DNA of 5,782 nucleotides from Candidatus Nitrosopumilus sp. (GCA_029941825.1 JAPYTM010000030.1:3565-9346), one strand, 5' to 3'; positions 1 through 5,158 are shown, counted from the first letter of the stretch. The notes: a model not told the origin generated them from the sequence alone. Made by a program: numbers and translations.

Positions 1-48
1 GCTTAAAAATGACTTTTTTGCACCACCGATAAATTTTACTGTAATCAT
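1..48 (-). CDS. MoaD/ThiS-like ubiquitin-fold protein, 5' part only
   Basis: Only the first 16 codons are inside the window. Reading leftward from the ATG whose complement is CAT at 46-48, the frame gives MITVKFIGGAKKSFLS and runs off the edge at base 1 without a stop. A beta strand opening with M-I-T-V-K-F followed by a small Gly/Ala turn is typical of archaeal MoaD/ThiS/Urm1-type beta-grasp proteins, which serve as sulfur carriers in molybdopterin or thiamine synthesis, in tRNA thiolation, or as ubiquitin-like modifiers (SAMPs). The diagnostic C-terminal Gly-Gly lies outside the window, so neither the role nor the family is proven. It follows the S17e gene on the same strand after 41 bp of A/T-rich DNA that contains a possible TATA element near 74-81. 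It could also be another small beta protein with a similar N-terminus. Confidence 0.6.
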   Translation of the reverse strand, partial: MITVKFIGGAKKSFLS

Positions 49-89
49 TCTAATCGAATTTAAAATTTAGAAAATTAATATTTTATTTA

Positions 90-413
90 TTATTCAGATT
101 TCTCTTCTACAGAAGTAGTTTCTATAATAGTTTCAGATGAAACTTTTTCAGAGATGATAATTTCAGGAGTTTCTATTTGAGATTCGTCTTGTTTTTGAAA
201 TTGTGAAGATGAAATTCGTGCTTGTTTATCTTTTTCTTCACGAATCTCTTTTTTGATAAATCTAGTAATATAACCAGTAATCTTATTTTTCAAACTTTTA
301 GAACGAATAATAGCAATTTGATTTAGAACTTTTTTATTATCAGCAAAATCCTCTCCGAATTTGGACTTGTGAGTATCAAGTACTTCAAATGAGAGACGCT
401 TTATTCTATCCAT
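90..413 (-). CDS. rps17e: 30S ribosomal protein S17e with acidic C-terminal extension
   Basis: Protein of 107 aa. Residues 1-60 match the archaeal/eukaryotic S17e family, a small helical protein of the small ribosomal subunit absent from bacteria. Recognisable parts are the opening MDRIKRLSFEVLD, the central FADNKKVLNQ (about 23-32), and the RSK-S-LKNKITGYITRFIKK block (about 37-55) that carries the basic rRNA-binding surface. Archaeal S17e is usually about 60-70 aa. Here residues 63-107 form an added tail rich in Ser, Thr, Gln and Glu with no predicted fold and an acidic end (EEKSE). The ATG start is supported by a TATA box 26.5 nt upstream, which implies a leaderless mRNA. TatD lies upstream on the same strand with its stop codon touching that TATA box, so S17e appears to have its own promoter. 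The family call is firm; the function of the tail is unknown. Confidence 0.9.
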   Translation of the reverse strand: MDRIKRLSFEVLDTHKSKFGEDFADNKKVLNQIAIIRSKSLKNKITGYITRFIKKEIREEKDKQARISSSQFQKQDESQIETPEIIISEKVSSETIIETTSVEEKSE

Positions 414-435
414 TCTTCACAAAATCAATCAGGGT

Positions 436-443
436 ATTTTATA
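436..443 (-). promoter_or_regulatory. TATA box of the S17e gene
   Basis: On the minus strand TATAAAAT reads from 443 to 436, centred 26.5 nt upstream of the S17e ATG at 413. This is the archaeal TATA-to-start distance expected when transcription begins at the start codon. It lies inside a small inverted repeat, GGTAT-TTT-ATACC at 433-445, and directly abuts the TatD stop codon (445-447). Confidence 0.7.
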
Positions 444-444
444 C

Positions 445-1200
445 CTATATTCTAAGGAAGGAATTTGAGTTTTTTTCTAGCAGTAATGTCATTTCATCAT
501 AGGATTTCCCTAGAATTTTAGAAGCACAAAAGATTACACTAGGAATAAAGCTAATTTGTCCAGATTTCATTTCAAAACACCTAGAAAATCTCACAGGACC
601 ATCAGTTTCAACAAGGATTTTAGATTCATCAGTTTTAGACAACAAAGTTTGTTTATCATTTGCATACACCATTACAGGCCCATATGACACAAAAAATCCC
701 ATATCCATTGCTTTTTGGAGTTGTTTTTTACTACCATCGAACCAATGGAGTAAAGCATGTTTAGTGTTATAGGAAGTCATTATTTGAAAAACATCATCAA
801 GGCTTTTTCTTGAATGAATAGAAACAGGTTTGTTAAATTTTTCTGCAAGAGATAACAATGTTTCAAAAACATGGATTTGTCTTTTAGTATCTTCATTATT
901 TTTAACATAAGTAGGATCCAATCCTATTTCCCCTATTCCAGAAAGATTTTGGCTATGTTCTTCTATCAAATCAGTAATTTGTTCAAGGTTATCATTTGCA
1001 CATTCAGGATGAATTCCAATAAAAGGTAAAACTAATTTACTTTTTTTTGTAAGGTTTAATGTTTCTAAAGAATTTTCATAATTCATTGAAACACAACAAG
1101 CTTTAATTTTTAAAATTTCCATCTCTTTTAAAATAAACGTAATATCAGAAGAATATGTGTAATCAGACAAATGAATGTGAGAATCAAAATACCATGTCAT
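445..1200 (-). CDS. tatD: TatD family metal-dependent DNase
   Basis: Protein of 251 aa, close to the usual 250-265 aa of TatD hydrolases. These are TIM-barrel, amidohydrolase-like enzymes that use two divalent metals and act as cytoplasmic 3'-5' exonucleases/DNases in repair or DNA turnover. All expected ligand motifs are in order: DSHIHL with H8 and H10, GIHPE at 62-66, GEIGLD at 90-95 with E91, SIHSR with H129, LHWFDG with H152, and ETDGP with D200. The end, NSNSFLRI, resembles the helix that closes the barrel in family members. The start at 1200 is placed just before the HxH strand as in relatives, and TTTATA at 1233-1228 lies 30 nt upstream. It is divergent from the histone gene and precedes S17e on the same strand with a 31-bp gap. 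No signal peptide is seen. The exact substrate among TatD subgroups cannot be read from sequence. Confidence 0.92.
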   Translation of the reverse strand: MTWYFDSHIHLSDYTYSSDITFILKEMEILKIKACCVSMNYENSLETLNLTKKSKLVLPFIGIHPECANDNLEQITDLIEEHSQNLSGIGEIGLDPTYVKNNEDTKRQIHVFETLLSLAEKFNKPVSIHSRKSLDDVFQIMTSYNTKHALLHWFDGSKKQLQKAMDMGFFVSYGPVMVYANDKQTLLSKTDESKILVETDGPVRFSRCFEMKSGQISFIPSVIFCASKILGKSYDEMTLLLEKNSNSFLRI

Positions 1201-1225
1201 TTCTTTATCAATTCTTAAAATAGTC

Positions 1226-1234
1226 TGTATAAAT
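1226..1234. promoter_or_regulatory. TATA element between TatD and histone genes
   Basis: TGTATAAAT on the plus strand reads as TTTATA on the minus strand. For TatD it is centred about 30 nt upstream of the ATG, implying a very short leader. For the histone gene the same box would start transcription near 1257 and leave a leader of about 40 nt. Two further A/T elements (1245-1252 and 1263-1270) could serve the histone gene instead, so the assignment to TatD is better than that to the histone. Confidence 0.45.
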
Positions 1235-1296
1235 CGATTCCTTAGTAATATTTTTTCACTCGTTATCTTTTTTCAGAAAAAACTAAAATAGAATTC

Positions 1297-1518
1297 ATGA
1301 AATCTTCAGAACTAGGACTATCTGCCATGTATAGAATTTTGAAAAAGGCAGGAGCTGAAAGAGTTAGTGATGAATCAGCAGATGAGTTAAGAAGAATAGT
1401 TGAAGAACTTGCTGGAGGTATTGCAAAAAGTGCAGTGGACATGGCAGCTCATGCAGGTAGAAAAACTGTAAAAGGTGAAGATGTAAAGCTGGCTTCAAAA
1501 CCATTTCAAAAATTCTAA
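1297..1518 (+). CDS. Archaeal histone (HMf-like)
   Basis: Protein of 73 aa made of one histone fold, the standard size for archaeal histones, which dimerise and wrap DNA as tetramers or extended superhelices. Helix 1 is about residues 5-17 (ELGLSAMYRILKK), loop 1 is AGAERVSDE, helix 2 is about 27-53, loop 2 contains the RKTVKGED signature (55-62, with R55, K56 and T57 of the DNA-contacting RKT motif), and helix 3 is LASKPF-like at about 61-70. There is no eukaryote-like tail. The ATG gives the usual short N-terminus before helix 1. No Shine-Dalgarno motif is visible. It is divergent from TatD, and 38 bp after its stop the tRNA-Cys gene begins on the same strand, so read-through or co-transcription is possible. 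Confidence 0.95.
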   Translation: MKSSELGLSAMYRILKKAGAERVSDESADELRRIVEELAGGIAKSAVDMAAHAGRKTVKGEDVKLASKPFQKF

Positions 1519-1534
1519 TCTAAAGAGTTAATTG

Positions 1535-1551
1535 TTCATTTTATGTTTTTT
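1535..1551 (+). terminator. T-rich tract after the histone gene
   Basis: A T-rich run ending in six T residues (1546-1551) follows the histone stop codon and precedes the tRNA by five bases. Archaeal termination usually needs only an oligo-T stretch on the non-template strand, so this could end the histone transcript. It could equally be part of the tRNA promoter region. No hairpin is seen. Confidence 0.35.
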
Positions 1552-1556
1552 AAAAC

Positions 1557-1628
1557 GGTACTCTGGCAGAACGGTTATGCGTGAGCCTGCAAAGCTTATA
1601 CAAGGGGGTTCGACTCCCTCGGGTACCT
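1557..1628 (+). tRNA. tRNA-Cys (anticodon GCA)
   Basis: Seventy-two bases fold as a complete cloverleaf without an intron. The acceptor stem pairs 1557-1563 with 1621-1627 (GGTACTC with GGGTACC, one T-G wobble). The D stem is GCA (1566-1568) with TGC (1578-1580) around a nine-base loop containing GG. The anticodon stem is TGAGC (1582-1586) with GCTTA (1594-1598) and the loop is CTGCAAA with GCA at 1589-1591. The variable loop has five bases, and the T stem is GGGGG (1604-1608) with CCCTC (1616-1620) around TTCGACT. The discriminator is T1628, the base expected for cysteine tRNA. CCA is not encoded and must be added after transcription. The discriminator base is also the last base of the stop codon of the oppositely oriented cupredoxin gene. 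Confidence 0.95.
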
Positions 1629-2035
1629 TATTCAACAATAACTTGTCCATCCATCCATGGATGTAATGTACAATAGTAATCATAAATCCCAATTTCATCA
1701 AAAGTAAAAGAGAATAATTGGTACGGATCAAGATGACCGCTATCAAAAAGTTCAGTAGGTTCACCGTAAAAACCAGAAGTGACACTATGAAAAGCTGAAT
1801 CTTCATTTACCCATGTTACTTGTTTTCCATGTTCAATAACAATTTGAGATGGAATGTAGCATCTATCATATTCTTCACATCCAGGGCGAGATACTTTAGA
1901 AGGCATTATGACATCAGATTCTAGAATTAAATCGGTATCATTATTTGTTTCAATAGAATTATTGAAAGTAAGCATAGTAATTATTCCAAGTATCACGATT
2001 CCAATAACTAGAACAATGATTATTTTTTTTAGCAA
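1628..2035 (-). CDS. Membrane-anchored plastocyanin-like cupredoxin (blue copper protein)
   Basis: Protein of 135 aa. Residues 3-24 are a hydrophobic helix after two lysines, an uncleaved anchor or signal sequence, so the copper domain should face the outside of the cell. The type 1 copper site is complete: H83 in AFHSVTSG and the C-x2-H-x2-M cluster C122, H125, M128 in YCTLHPWMDG. C53 and C59 may form a disulfide, as seen in related archaeal cupredoxins. Ammonia-oxidising archaea use many such proteins for electron transfer in place of cytochrome c; the partner of this one is unknown. The start is TTG: an in-frame stop lies three codons upstream and no ATG is available near the anchor. It is supported by a Shine-Dalgarno-like GGATGTGAT at 2049-2041, five bases before the start. 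The gene converges with the tRNA and its stop codon (1628-1630) overlaps it by one base. Confidence 0.88.
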   Translation of the reverse strand: MLKKIIIVLVIGIVILGIITMLTFNNSIETNNDTDLILESDVIMPSKVSRPGCEEYDRCYIPSQIVIEHGKQVTWVNEDSAFHSVTSGFYGEPTELFDSGHLDPYQLFSFTFDEIGIYDYYCTLHPWMDGQVIVE

Positions 2036-2040
2036 ATCAC

Positions 2041-2049
2041 ATCACATCC
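2041..2049 (-). promoter_or_regulatory. Shine-Dalgarno motif of the cupredoxin gene
   Basis: On the minus strand GGATGTGAT differs by one base from the archaeal consensus GGAGGTGAT and sits five bases before TTG at 2035-2033. It decides the start. Most neighbouring genes lack such a motif and look leaderless, so a non-ATG start with a ribosome binding site is a distinct arrangement in this window. Confidence 0.6.
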
Positions 2050-2082
2050 AAAACAGAGTTATTACATAATTACCAGATTCTC

Positions 2083-2093
2083 TAAATATATAA
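2083..2093. promoter_or_regulatory. TATA element in the cupredoxin/AIPR divergent gap
   Basis: TAAATATATAA is the strongest TATA-like element in the 69-bp divergent intergenic region. For the minus-strand cupredoxin it would start transcription near 2062 and give a leader of about 27 nt containing the Shine-Dalgarno motif, which fits well. For the plus-strand AIPR gene it is only about 17 nt from the ATG at 2105, so transcription from it would begin inside the annotated reading frame. Confidence 0.45.
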
Positions 2094-2104
2094 CATATTA
2101 GAAG

Positions 2105-3862
2105 ATGGAATTGTCTCAAAATAAGAATGGGTTGTTAGAGTATATACCAGGTTCACACATGTTATTAATACAAAAAAAATCCAGCCCACCTCTAGAAGGA
2201 TTTACAGAGAATGTTCTGGGAAGTATTCAAGAATATGCTGAAAATTCTAAAAGTGAAGTTGAGAAAGGGAATAATTTTCTTCAATGGGTGTTAACACGAG
2301 TATTTGAGGCTACAGAAGACGACGCAGCAGATGCAATTGTTGATGGTGCAAATGATCTTGGAATTGATGCATATCTACCAGTAGATTTTTCAGATAATAC
2401 TATTAGATTATTCCAATCAAAATACGGCACATCACATTCACTAGAAGCAATTGCCAAATTCAAAGAAGATGTAAAACGATTATTTGCAAAAGATGTAACA
2501 AAAATGAGACCGGAATTAGCTCAACTTGTTACAAAAATAAAAGAAAAAAATCTTAAGATAAAATGCTGCTATGTTACTGATCAAAAAGTGAAATATGAAG
2601 ATGAGTTTATAGAAGTTATAGATGGAGAGAAAATAGTTCAAAAATTATGGGATCGGATTAAAAAACCAGCAGCAGGTAAAAAATCATCAATCAAACTGGA
2701 AAGAATGCTTAGACATGAAAATACTATACTAGGAATTTTGAAATTACGGGAACTCACTGAATTTGTAAGTAAGAGTAGAGAGTATGTCTTTGAATCAAAC
2801 ATCAGACAATGGATGCAATTCAAGACTACAGTTAACAAAGGATTACGCGAAACATTACAAAATGATCCAGGTAAATTCTTCTATTACAACAACGGGATAA
2901 CCATTGTAGTTAGTGATTTTATAGAATTAGAGAATAATTTGATTGAGCTCCATGCACCACAAATTGTGAATGGTGCACAAACATCAAATTCTATTCTTGA
3001 CCATGCTAAAAGAACAAAAAACATGGAAGGATCAATGACAGTTACAATAATAAAAGCAGATGATGAACAAGAACAAAATAATATTACAAAATATAGAAAT
3101 TCTCAAAATTCAGTAAGAGGAAAAGATTTAGTCTCATTGATGGATTTTCATAAATCAATCAAGTCACAATTAAAAAACAGTGGTTATTTTTATGAAATTC
3201 AAGCAGGTTCTTTTGATACGAAATCAAAATCAAAACAATGTGAATATGAAGGAGATGTAACATACAATAATTATCTTCCAGATAATCATAAAAAAGTCAT
3301 TGTTGCAAAAGATGCAATTCAATGTTTAGTTGCAGGAATAGAACAAAGACCTACTGAGGCATATAGTTCACCATCTCAATTTCTTCCAAGAGGAAGTAAA
3401 TACGATTACATTTTCAATGATAATTTAAAAGATGATTATAGAATTTTGTTATATCCATATCTTGTAAAAGAATTTGCAAAAAAATCATTAAAATATGGAA
3501 AACAAGGAGGTCATAAAACTAAAAGATATGCAACATTATTTTTTGTTGCAGTTTACTTTAGAGTACTTTATAAAAAAATTCTTGAATCAGATGAAGGTTT
3601 TAAAATAGATATTAGAAAATTAGAGCCTATTTTCCGCAGTTTCAAACTTAATTCTAGAATTTTAAAACTCACAAATGTAATTGTGACTAAATTTCTTGAA
3701 GATACAGTAGTAGATGATGAAATTGAATTGGCAAATACTAAACATAATTTCTTTTCACAACATGTTTGGAATGATTCAATGCTTCGTGTAATTGATAAAA
3801 AAATCAGACAAGAGGAGGAAGAAATTTTAGCATTAAAAAAACTAACGAGTAATTTATTCTAA
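2105..3862 (+). CDS. AIPR-family protein with N-terminal PD-(D/E)XK-type nuclease region (putative phage defence)
   Basis: Protein of 585 aa, probably cytoplasmic. The AIPR (abortive infection phage resistance) core is recognised by FYYNNGITIVV (259-269), APQIVNGAQTSNSI (284-297) and the Asn/Gln-rich KYRNSQNSVRGKDL (329-342). Upstream, residues about 50-165 resemble a restriction-endonuclease fold: helix FLQWVLTRVFE (58-68), then NDLGIDAYL with D88, and a strand with Q104-S-K106 (RLFQSKYG). The D...Q-x-K layout is that of Mrr-type PD-(D/E)XK nucleases, and such domains are known to accompany AIPR. The C-terminal 200 residues are basic and helical. AIPR proteins are linked to abortive infection, but their mechanism is poorly known; nuclease activity here is inference. 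No methylase, ATPase or antitoxin gene is adjacent, so it looks like a single-gene system. The start is uncertain within the first 19 residues (M1 at 2105, TTG at 2111 or 2132, ATG at 2159). Confidence 0.8.
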   Translation: MELSQNKNGLLEYIPGSHMLLIQKKSSPPLEGFTENVLGSIQEYAENSKSEVEKGNNFLQWVLTRVFEATEDDAADAIVDGANDLGIDAYLPVDFSDNTIRLFQSKYGTSHSLEAIAKFKEDVKRLFAKDVTKMRPELAQLVTKIKEKNLKIKCCYVTDQKVKYEDEFIEVIDGEKIVQKLWDRIKKPAAGKKSSIKLERMLRHENTILGILKLRELTEFVSKSREYVFESNIRQWMQFKTTVNKGLRETLQNDPGKFFYYNNGITIVVSDFIELENNLIELHAPQIVNGAQTSNSILDHAKRTKNMEGSMTVTIIKADDEQEQNNITKYRNSQNSVRGKDLVSLMDFHKSIKSQLKNSGYFYEIQAGSFDTKSKSKQCEYEGDVTYNNYLPDNHKKVIVAKDAIQCLVAGIEQRPTEAYSSPSQFLPRGSKYDYIFNDNLKDDYRILLYPYLVKEFAKKSLKYGKQGGHKTKRYATLFFVAVYFRVLYKKILESDEGFKIDIRKLEPIFRSFKLNSRILKLTNVIVTKFLEDTVVDDEIELANTKHNFFSQHVWNDSMLRVIDKKIRQEEEEILALKKLTSNLF

Positions 3863-3988
3863 TTTTAAAAGGTAGAAGTCCAACCAAGTAAAAATCTTGC
3901 AGGAGGTTTACATTGACCAGACTACTACCAAAATTCAATATAAACAGGTGATATTTAACATAATTTTTGAAGCAGGGTTTATTCCAGT
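3863..3988 (+). other. Intergenic stretch with strong Shine-Dalgarno motif before a 12-codon frame
   Basis: This gap after the AIPR gene holds no recognisable gene. AGGAGGT at 3901-3907 is a near-perfect Shine-Dalgarno motif and lies five bases before TTG at 3913, which opens a 12-codon frame (TRLLPKFNINR after the start) ending with TGA at 3949-3951. A second frame (3869-3916) reads VEVQPSKNLAGGLH with codons typical of the neighbours before a TGA, but has no start codon. The stretch may be a leader peptide, a decayed gene end, or chance. Confidence 0.25.
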
Positions 3989-4192
3989 ATGTTTTTTATA
4001 TTGATTAAAAAGAGTGAAAACACTTTGGGAACAAAAGAAAAATGTAAAATTTGTAGTGGAAAAATTGAACTTTGTTTCAAACCAATGAAGGAATGGGAGA
4101 TAGAAGGTTTACTATGTGGAAAATGTTATTCGAAAAAAATTGGAGAACATTATCCTGGAGAACATGTCAGAGTAAACAAGGATTTAGATTAA
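3989..4192 (+). CDS. Small zinc-ribbon-like protein, unknown function
   Basis: Protein of up to 67 aa. Two CxxC knuckles, C19/C22 (KCKICSG) and C43/C46 (LCGKCYSKK), are separated by 20 residues and flanked by basic residues. This arrangement would bind one zinc ion and is typical of small archaeal zinc ribbons, which often bind nucleic acid or a protein partner; an extra Cys (C29) lies between them. The rest (GEHYPGEHVRV) is not recognised. The start is doubtful: the ATG at 3989 gives a hydrophobic MFFILIKK leader that suits a zinc ribbon poorly. TTTATATT at 3995-4002 lies 26.5 nt before an in-frame TTG at 4025, the spacing seen at other genes here, so a 55-aa product starting GTKEKCKIC is likely. 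It converges with the 193-aa gene, the stop codons being two bases apart. Confidence 0.65.
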   Translation: MFFILIKKSENTLGTKEKCKICSGKIELCFKPMKEWEIEGLLCGKCYSKKIGEHYPGEHVRVNKDLD

Positions 4193-4194
4193 AT

Positions 4195-4776
4195 TTATTC
4201 TGATTTTGAATATTTATTTATATTAATACAATTCCATGCAAGAACATCATCTTTTACATCTTTTTCTTCTAAGAATTTAATATCAGTGATCGTTTTTTTT
4301 CTTTTCAATAAATTTACTTGAAAACTAGAAAATTGTTTACAATCACAATTGTTGAAAAGACATACATCATTATCACTTTCATCATGATCTCGAGCTTCAT
4401 GATTACATTTACACATTGCATTTTTTTTAACATCATTAAGTGGTTTGTCTGTATATACACCCAATCGAAGATATGCTTCACCACCATGGCCTTTTTTAAA
4501 TCGCTCATAATTTTCAGATTTTTGTAATTTCTTAAAAAAAGACATGTTAGTTGTAGGTTTTTGAGAATCAGCCCCCATAATGAACCAGTAATCATCATCA
4601 ATTTCCACAAATCTGATTTTGATGGATGGATCTACCCACCAATGAATTACATCATGCCAGAGTGATGCAGATTGTTTTCTATCAGTCAATAAAGGAACCA
4701 CATTCATTCTAAGATCATAGTATCTATAGGCGACACCAACAAAATCATCAAACCACTGAACAGATGATGATGACAT
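4195..4776 (-). CDS. Uncharacterised protein with Cys/His-rich putative zinc motif
   Basis: Protein of 193 aa, not recognised as a named family. Residues 1-115 are rich in aromatic residues (WFDDFVGVAYRYYD, LWHDVIHWWVDP, DDYWFIMGAD) and look like a compact alpha/beta domain. Residues 122-146 carry C-x-C-x-H-x4-H, then C139, then C144-x-C146, seven candidate ligands in 25 residues. Similar C-x-C-x-H...C-x4-C-x-C-x2-F strings occur in several archaeal proteins and suggest a structural zinc site. The last 40 residues are charged, with a KRKK patch. There is no signal peptide or membrane segment. The ATG start is supported by ATAAATAA (4806-4799), centred 26.5 nt upstream, implying a leaderless mRNA. 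It is divergent from the winged-helix regulator, a natural candidate to control it, and convergent with the small zinc-ribbon gene. Confidence 0.75.
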   Translation of the reverse strand: MSSSSVQWFDDFVGVAYRYYDLRMNVVPLLTDRKQSASLWHDVIHWWVDPSIKIRFVEIDDDYWFIMGADSQKPTTNMSFFKKLQKSENYERFKKGHGGEAYLRLGVYTDKPLNDVKKNAMCKCNHEARDHDESDNDVCLFNNCDCKQFSSFQVNLLKRKKTITDIKFLEEKDVKDDVLAWNCININKYSKSE

Positions 4777-4798
4777 GATCTAAAAATCAGGGCATAGA

Positions 4799-4806
4799 TT
4801 ATTTAT
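4799..4806 (-). promoter_or_regulatory. TATA box of the 193-aa gene
   Basis: On the minus strand ATAAATAA reads from 4806 to 4799, centred 26.5 nt upstream of the ATG at 4776, which fits a leaderless transcript. It partly overlaps the first ATCTGA copy of the intergenic repeat. Confidence 0.6.
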
Positions 4807-4841
4807 CTGATCTGAATTAATGGTAATACCCTTATATCTGA
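4805..4841. repeat. Three ATCTGA copies between divergent promoters
   Basis: ATCTGA occurs at 4805-4810, 4810-4815 and 4836-4841 in the gap between the 193-aa gene and the winged-helix gene. The first copy overlaps the minus-strand TATA box and the third overlaps the plus-strand TATA box. They may be operator half-sites for the adjacent regulator; six-base repeats in A/T-rich DNA can also arise by chance. Confidence 0.3.
4831..4838 (+). promoter_or_regulatory. TATA box of the winged-helix regulator gene
   Basis: CTTATATC is centred 26.5 nt upstream of the ATG at 4861, the spacing of a leaderless archaeal promoter. No Shine-Dalgarno motif lies between it and the start. Confidence 0.65.
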
Positions 4842-4860
4842 GTTTTAAATTAAATTACGT

Positions 4861-5142
4861 ATGGTTTCCTATAGAACTAGTATGCAAATTGTTGCAGATT
4901 TACTTGTAGTTACTCAACAATCAGGACAAGAGGGTATTAAAACAACATCTCTTCTAACTAAAGCAAACTTATCGCATTCAAGATTGTCAAAATTCTTGGC
5001 AAATTTGACTGGTGCAGGATTAATTAACAAAATTGAATTTGATGGTAAGAATACTTTTGTAATTACTACTAAAGGAAGACAATACTTGGAATCTTATGTA
5101 AAATTCTCCAGTATTGCAGAATCATTCGGATTGGAACTTTAA
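4861..5142 (+). CDS. Winged-helix DNA-binding protein (HTH_45-like transcriptional regulator)
   Basis: Protein of 93 aa consisting of one winged-helix domain. The opening YRTSMQIVADLLVVTQQSG is helix 1, GIKTTSLLTKANLSHSRLSKFLANLTGAGLI (about 25-55) gives helix 2, the turn and the recognition helix, and IEFDGKNTFVITTKGRQYLESYVK is the wing followed by a closing helix. The pattern of TSLLTKANLS, then L-x-KFL, then TTKGRQYL matches the stand-alone archaeal HTH_45 group that is expanded in ammonia-oxidising archaea. No ligand-binding domain is present, so it probably works as a dimer and may respond through partners. Its targets are unknown; the divergent 193-aa gene and its own promoter are the obvious candidates because ATCTGA copies overlap both TATA boxes. 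It converges with the 70-aa membrane protein gene, with three bases between stop codons. Confidence 0.85.
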   Translation: MVSYRTSMQIVADLLVVTQQSGQEGIKTTSLLTKANLSHSRLSKFLANLTGAGLINKIEFDGKNTFVITTKGRQYLESYVKFSSIAESFGLEL

Positions 5143-5143
5143 A

Positions 5144-5158
5144 ATCTATTTTTTAGAT
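5144..5158. terminator. Inverted repeat with T loop between convergent stop codons
   Basis: ATCTA (5144-5148), a five-T loop and TAGAT (5154-5158) form a five-base-pair stem between the winged-helix stop and the end of the oppositely oriented membrane-protein gene. The T-tract could end the plus-strand transcript. The stem includes the stop codon of the minus-strand gene. The stem is short and A/T-rich, so the call is tentative. Confidence 0.35.

Noticed and set aside
433..445. GGTAT-TTT-ATACC as a terminator hairpin for TatD
   Set aside because: The spacing to the S17e start identifies it better as a TATA box; the stem is short and not followed by a T-tract on the minus strand.
1557..1628. 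tRNA-Cys as an integration site for the AIPR gene
   Set aside because: No repeat of the tRNA 3' end is seen downstream of the AIPR gene and no integrase is present; the cupredoxin lies between them.
1528..1806. Minus-strand open frame of 92 codons covering the tRNA and the cupredoxin 3' half
   Set aside because: It runs straight through tRNA-Cys and overlaps the cupredoxin gene in another frame. The cupredoxin has a complete copper site, so this frame is a shadow.
2084..2093. TATA box as the promoter that fixes the AIPR start at 2105
   Set aside because: The spacing is about 17 nt, too short for a start of transcription at or before 2105, so it does not confirm that ATG.
2281..2838. Two minus-strand open frames (2281-2463 and 2638-2838) inside the AIPR gene
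   Set aside because: They lie antisense to the conserved AIPR/nuclease coding sequence and show no recognisable motif or promoter.
3876..4006. Continuous plus-strand frame (VKILQEVYIDQTTTKIQYK and onward) across the gap after the AIPR gene
   Set aside because: It has no ATG, only a TTG without a proper ribosome binding site, shows no family resemblance, and overlaps the strong Shine-Dalgarno motif in another frame.
4314..4610. Minus-strand 98-codon and plus-strand 69-codon frames within the 193-aa gene
   Set aside because: Both overlap the Cys/His-rich gene, whose ligand pattern and correctly spaced promoter support that frame. The alternatives are Ile/Met-rich products typical of A/T-rich shadow frames.
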